Assembly: GCF_013155275.1 (NCBI RefSeq)
Contig: NZ_JABJXS010000001.1
Coordinates: 62,001 to 126,000 of the forward strand
DNA: 64,000 nucleotides
DNA from: Brenneria sp. hezel4-2-4
GTDB lineage: Bacteria; Pseudomonadota; Gammaproteobacteria; Enterobacterales; Enterobacteriaceae
Reading direction: 5' to 3'
In this document: positions 60,916 to 64,000 of the stretch, in pieces
Layout of the letters: every line of letters starts with the position of its first letter
How positions within the stretch are numbered: the stretch's first letter is position 1
Program-made: the position numbers and the translations under genes
Notes under the pieces: generated by a model
What the model was told of the DNA's origin: nothing
Databases searched by the model: none
The model's input: only the letters and a program-made list of their open reading frames with translations

Positions 60916-61962
60916 CTAGCTATTTTTCAGCGTCATCGCTTTTTTCTGTTGATGCGAGATCAGCCCCAGCTCAATCAGTTCCATGACCTGGATCGCCTGA
61001 TGAACCGTCACCGGATTCTCCCCTTTGCCGGTTAATGCATCACGGATCGCCGCATAATAGGCCGGATAGTTGCCGGGAAGCGAGGGAACGGCCTGCTCGG
61101 CCGTGATGCCGTCATGATGCAGAGTCAACACGCCATCCTGCCGATCCTGTCCCCAATCCGCCTGGGGCGGACGCTCACCCTTTTTCAACCGATCTTCCTG
61201 CGGATCCAACCCGTATTTGACAAAGCTGCCGCGCGTGCCGTGGACGATATAACGCGCGGAAGGCGCGGCGGCCAGCATGCTGGCATGGAGAACGATACGG
61301 CGTTGGGGATAAATCAGGGTGGCGTGGAAATAGTCTATTGCCTTGCTTCCCGGCCGCAGCTGCGCCATATCCACCTGAATCGCCACCGGGAAACCAAACA
61401 GTTGCAAAGCCTGATCCAACAAATGCGGCCCCAGATCGTACCAGATGCCGCTGCCATTGCTGCCATCTTCACGCCAGCGTTGACGAACTTCCGGGCGGAA
61501 ACGGTCAAAGTGCGACTCCATATAGACCACATCCCCTAACGACCCGCTATGCAATATATTCTTCAATGTCAGAAAATCGCTGTCCCAGCGGCGATTTTGG
61601 AACACCGAGAGCAGTTTGCCGGTATGTTCCGCCACCAACCCCAGTTCATGGGCTTGTGACAACGTCACGGTAAACGGTTTATCCACCACCACATGTTTGC
61701 CCGCTTCCAGCGCCTGTTTGGCTAACGGAAAGTGGGTGTCGTTAGGCGTGGGGATCACAATCAGATCGATATCAGGGTCGTTGAACAACTGTTGCGGCTC
61801 ATGCACTACTCGCATATTCGACCAGTCGGCATGAACTTTATCGGCATCGCTGCTGGAGACAGCCACCAGTTCCAGACCTGACGTCCCGGCAATAAGCGGC
61901 GCATGGAACGTCTTGCTTGCATAACCGTACCCTATTAATCCAACACGAACGCTGTCACTCAT
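60916..61962 (-). CDS. ydgJ: Gfo/Idh/MocA-family oxidoreductase YdgJ
   Basis: 348-aa NAD(P)-dependent dehydrogenase. The N-terminal Rossmann motif is GLIGYGYASKTFHAP, the family EKP-type motif is VVVDKPFT, and the C-terminal alpha/beta domain follows. E. coli YdgJ (346 aa) is uncharacterised. Near add, as in E. coli, but the pnuC module and yfeH lie between. A perfect matS site is inside the gene. Confidence 0.93.
   Translation of the reverse strand: MSDSVRVGLIGYGYASKTFHAPLIAGTSGLELVAVSSSDADKVHADWSNMRVVHEPQQLFNDPDIDLIVIPTPNDTHFPLAKQALEAGKHVVVDKPFTVTLSQAHELGLVAEHTGKLLSVFQNRRWDSDFLTLKNILHSGSLGDVVYMESHFDRFRPEVRQRWREDGSNGSGIWYDLGPHLLDQALQLFGFPVAIQVDMAQLRPGSKAIDYFHATLIYPQRRIVLHASMLAAAPSARYIVHGTRGSFVKYGLDPQEDRLKKGERPPQADWGQDRQDGVLTLHHDGITAEQAVPSLPGNYPAYYAAIRDALTGKGENPVTVHQAIQVMELIELGLISHQQKKAMTLKNS
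61656..61668. other. matS site (MatP binding)
   Basis: GTGACAACGTCAC is a perfect match to GTGACRNYGTCAC, inside ydgJ and 32.5 kb from dif. The density (two in 64 kb) is similar to the Ter macrodomain of E. coli. Confidence 0.85.
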
Positions 61963-62063
61963 GACGATCCCCCTTTAGACCGTTTTACTTCAAATAGTGA
62001 GCACAGTATAGCATTGGAAAAATCGCCTATTTATCGGATTAAGTCATCTTATTTAGCCGCCGC

Positions 62064-63002
62064 TCAGGCGCCGATAATTTTTGCGGCCCTGGCTCCCCAC
62101 ATCGGCGAGTCTGGCGTTTTAACCGCAGGATAATTGATTTCACTGCTGCGACGCCGGAAATCGCTGGGGCTGACGCCGACGCGTTTACGGAACACGCGTG
62201 AAAAATAAAGTTGATCGTCATACCCGACGACCCGGCCGATATTGGCGATGGATTCCTGTGTGGTCTGCAACAGTAATTTGGCGCGGATCACCCGCTGGTC
62301 TTCACGCCAGCGCAGAATATTGATGCCAACCTGTTCACGGAACAAATGGGCCAGCCGCGACGGCGACAGGCAGACGTGCCGGGCGACCTCATCAATCCGT
62401 AGCTCGCCGGCAAGGTTGGCGGTAATAAACTGACAGGCCTCAATCACCCGCGGATCCATAATTTTTTGCGGACTCAGCGGATCTTCTTCCATGGCCCTCA
62501 ATAGCAGGCGTTCAAGTAAATTCATGCCCAGCTCTTCCGAGAATCGCCGCCCGGAGCGCTGCGTTTGTTCAATATCGGCAAACAGCCGATCGAACTCCAG
62601 CAACAATTGATTATTCGGCAGGCTCAGGCGCCCGACGTCGCAGTGCCGACTATGCCACTCCAGCCAGTCGGCCCAATAGGCCCGAGGGCGGAAATACACC
62701 CAGCGGTGATACCAGCAATCGCTGTCGGGCGAGCGTCCGTAAAAATGCGCCGATTTGGGGGGAAACAGCAGTAAATCCCCCGGATTGCAATAAAAGGCAT
62801 TCTTACCGTCAAAAACCTGCCCTCGCCCTTTTATCGTGAGATTAATAATGTAGCCTTTCATGCCGTCAGGGCGATCGATAAAGAAATCGAGCGGGCCGTT
62901 CGCCAGGATCGGCGTCAACCCGGCGACCAGATAGGCGTTAAACGCATAGCCCGGCAGCAACGGATTGGACTGGGATTCATCTGCCACGCGGTGATACATC
63001 AA
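62064..63002 (-). CDS. araC: Arabinose operon regulator AraC
   Basis: 312-aa AraC. The N-terminal arabinose-binding cupin ([20 protein letters not shown], the GDLLLFPP segment and [13 protein letters not shown]) and the C-terminal double HTH ([21 protein letters not shown], then [18 protein letters not shown]) align with E. coli AraC. The start has CCGGAGGTTTG upstream. It is downstream of araH on the same strand, 89 bp away, so it likely belongs to an araFGH-araC unit and is not divergent from araBAD within the window. Confidence 0.95.
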   Translation of the reverse strand: MMYHRVADESQSNPLLPGYAFNAYLVAGLTPILANGPLDFFIDRPDGMKGYIINLTIKGRGQVFDGKNAFYCNPGDLLLFPPKSAHFYGRSPDSDCWYHRWVYFRPRAYWADWLEWHSRHCDVGRLSLPNNQLLLEFDRLFADIEQTQRSGRRFSEELGMNLLERLLLRAMEEDPLSPQKIMDPRVIEACQFITANLAGELRIDEVARHVCLSPSRLAHLFREQVGINILRWREDQRVIRAKLLLQTTQESIANIGRVVGYDDQLYFSRVFRKRVGVSPSDFRRRSSEINYPAVKTPDSPMWGARAAKIIGA

Positions 63003-63091
63003 ACCTCCGGAATGCGCAGAGTAAAATACGAAATTTTTCTTCCTTGTCCCTTATCCGCGCCGCGCCGATAGGGACATAACGGTCATCAAGC

Positions 63092-64000
63092 CTATGCGGT
63101 CTTTTTCGCCATCTGTTTGTAACGGTCGAAGATCACCGCCGCCAGCAGAATCAAACCGCGCACCACATATTGGGAAAACGGCGAAATATTCAATAGGTTC
63201 ATCGCATTTTCCACGGTGCCCAGAATCAGCACCCCGGCGATCACATAGGAAATTTTTCCGATGCCGCCCTTCAAAGACACCCCGCCCAGCACACAGGCGG
63301 AGATCACGATCAGCTCATAGCCAATGGAGGTCATCGGCTGGCCGCTGGTCATGCGTGAGGCCAGAATGATGCCCGCCGCGGCGGATACCAGCCCGGAAAG
63401 CGCAAAGATGATGATTTTCGTGCGAACGACAGGCACTCCCGCCAGCCGCGCGGCCTCTTCATTGCCGCCGATCGCCAGCGTATTGCGCCCGAAGGTGGTT
63501 TTATTCAGCAGCAGCCCGAACAACACCATGCACCCCAGGGTAATCCAGATCGGCGCCGGCAGTCCCAGCCAGTTGGCATAACCCAGTTCAAAGAAGCGTT
63601 CGTCTTCAATCCCCACCGCCTTACCATCAGAGATGATGTAAGCCAGCCCGCGCGCAATCTGCATCGTCGCCAGCGTGGTGATCAGCGCGTTGATCTTAAG
63701 ACGCGCAATGATAAAGCCGTTAAGCAGACCGAATGCCACGCCCAGCAATAATCCGGCGCCGACGCCGATCCACAGGCTTTCGCTGAGGTTGATCACCACC
63801 GCCGTGGTCACGCCGGCGCAGGCGATAATGGACGCGACGGACAAGTCGAAATCCCCGGACGCCAGGCAAAACAACATGCCGCAGGCCACCATACCCGACA
63901 TGGATATCGCCAGTCCCAGTCCTTTCATATTGATAAAACTGGCGAAGTTGGGCACAAAAATCGCGCATCCCAGAAACAGCACGGCAAAAACCACCAGCAT
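63092..64000 (-). CDS. araH: L-arabinose ABC transporter permease AraH (5' end cut off)
   Basis: 302 residues of the permease of the high-affinity arabinose importer AraFGH, almost identical to E. coli AraH (328 aa). The sequence begins at the Met of MLVVFAVLF, residue 27 or so in E. coli, so the first codons lie beyond position 64000. Multiple hydrophobic segments and the ABC-coupling region SGLVSAAAGIILASRM are visible. Confidence 0.96.
   Translation of the reverse strand: MLVVFAVLFLGCAIFVPNFASFINMKGLGLAISMSGMVACGMLFCLASGDFDLSVASIIACAGVTTAVVINLSESLWIGVGAGLLLGVAFGLLNGFIIARLKINALITTLATMQIARGLAYIISDGKAVGIEDERFFELGYANWLGLPAPIWITLGCMVLFGLLLNKTTFGRNTLAIGGNEEAARLAGVPVVRTKIIIFALSGLVSAAAGIILASRMTSGQPMTSIGYELIVISACVLGGVSLKGGIGKISYVIAGVLILGTVENAMNLLNISPFSQYVVRGLILLAAVIFDRYKQMAKKTA

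Overview
The window reads as chromosomal DNA from the replication-terminus region of a plant-associated member of the Enterobacterales, most likely Pectobacteriaceae (Brenneria/Dickeya/Pectobacterium-like). Three things point there. Many products match E. coli proteins closely (Fnr, Prs, YchF, HemA, PntAB, Mlc, Tus). The gene pairs and blocks are enterobacterial. The accessory genes (srfABC, glucosylglycerate synthesis, an araC-araH junction, a nitrile-degradation cluster) suit soft-rot and woody-plant enterics. The genus is an inference.

Terminus signals can be read directly. A dif site with one difference from the E. coli site lies at 29158-29185. A TerB-like site lies just upstream of tus at 49954-49973. 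Two perfect matS sites lie at 39927 and 61656. The KOPS-type octamers I noticed all point toward dif.

Layout. 0.05-10.8 kb: housekeeping block ychF-pth, ychH, prs, ispE-lolB, hemA-prfA-prmC-sirB2-sirB1-kdsA. 10.8-19 kb: ydgH, pntAB, uspE, fnr, ogt, a frameshifted LuxR-type regulator, sodC. 19.1-26 kb: the srfABC operon, whose products look like a membrane protein, an actin/Hsp70-fold ATPase and a P-loop GTPase. 26.2-29 kb: yjbD, a single-domain MetE-like gene and an HNH-family gene that ends next to dif.

29.5-38.3 kb holds the main accessory block: an amidase, a FecBCD/BtuFCD-type ABC importer, an outer-membrane channel of the phenol-degradation family, a cobalt-type nitrile hydratase (beta, alpha, accessory protein) and an AraC-family regulator. 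The likely pathway is nitrile entry, hydration to amide by the cobalt enzyme, and hydrolysis of the amide to acid and ammonia. The ABC importer may supply the metal.

38.6-43.6 kb: glucosylglycerate phosphatase and synthase, an aldo-keto reductase, ydfG, ynfB, ynfD. 43.7-50.9 kb: a DHA2 efflux pump, bioD2, mlc, a LysR/MFS pair, Ter and tus. 51-57.5 kb: fumC, manA, ydgA, an ACR3/BASS-type transporter and add. 57.5-59.7 kb: a pnuC-cysteine hydrolase operon bracketed by two directly repeated elements of about 117 bp. 59.8-64 kb: yfeH-like, ydgJ, araC and araH, the last cut by the window edge. No tRNA, rRNA, CRISPR array, complete IS element or prophage was recognised.
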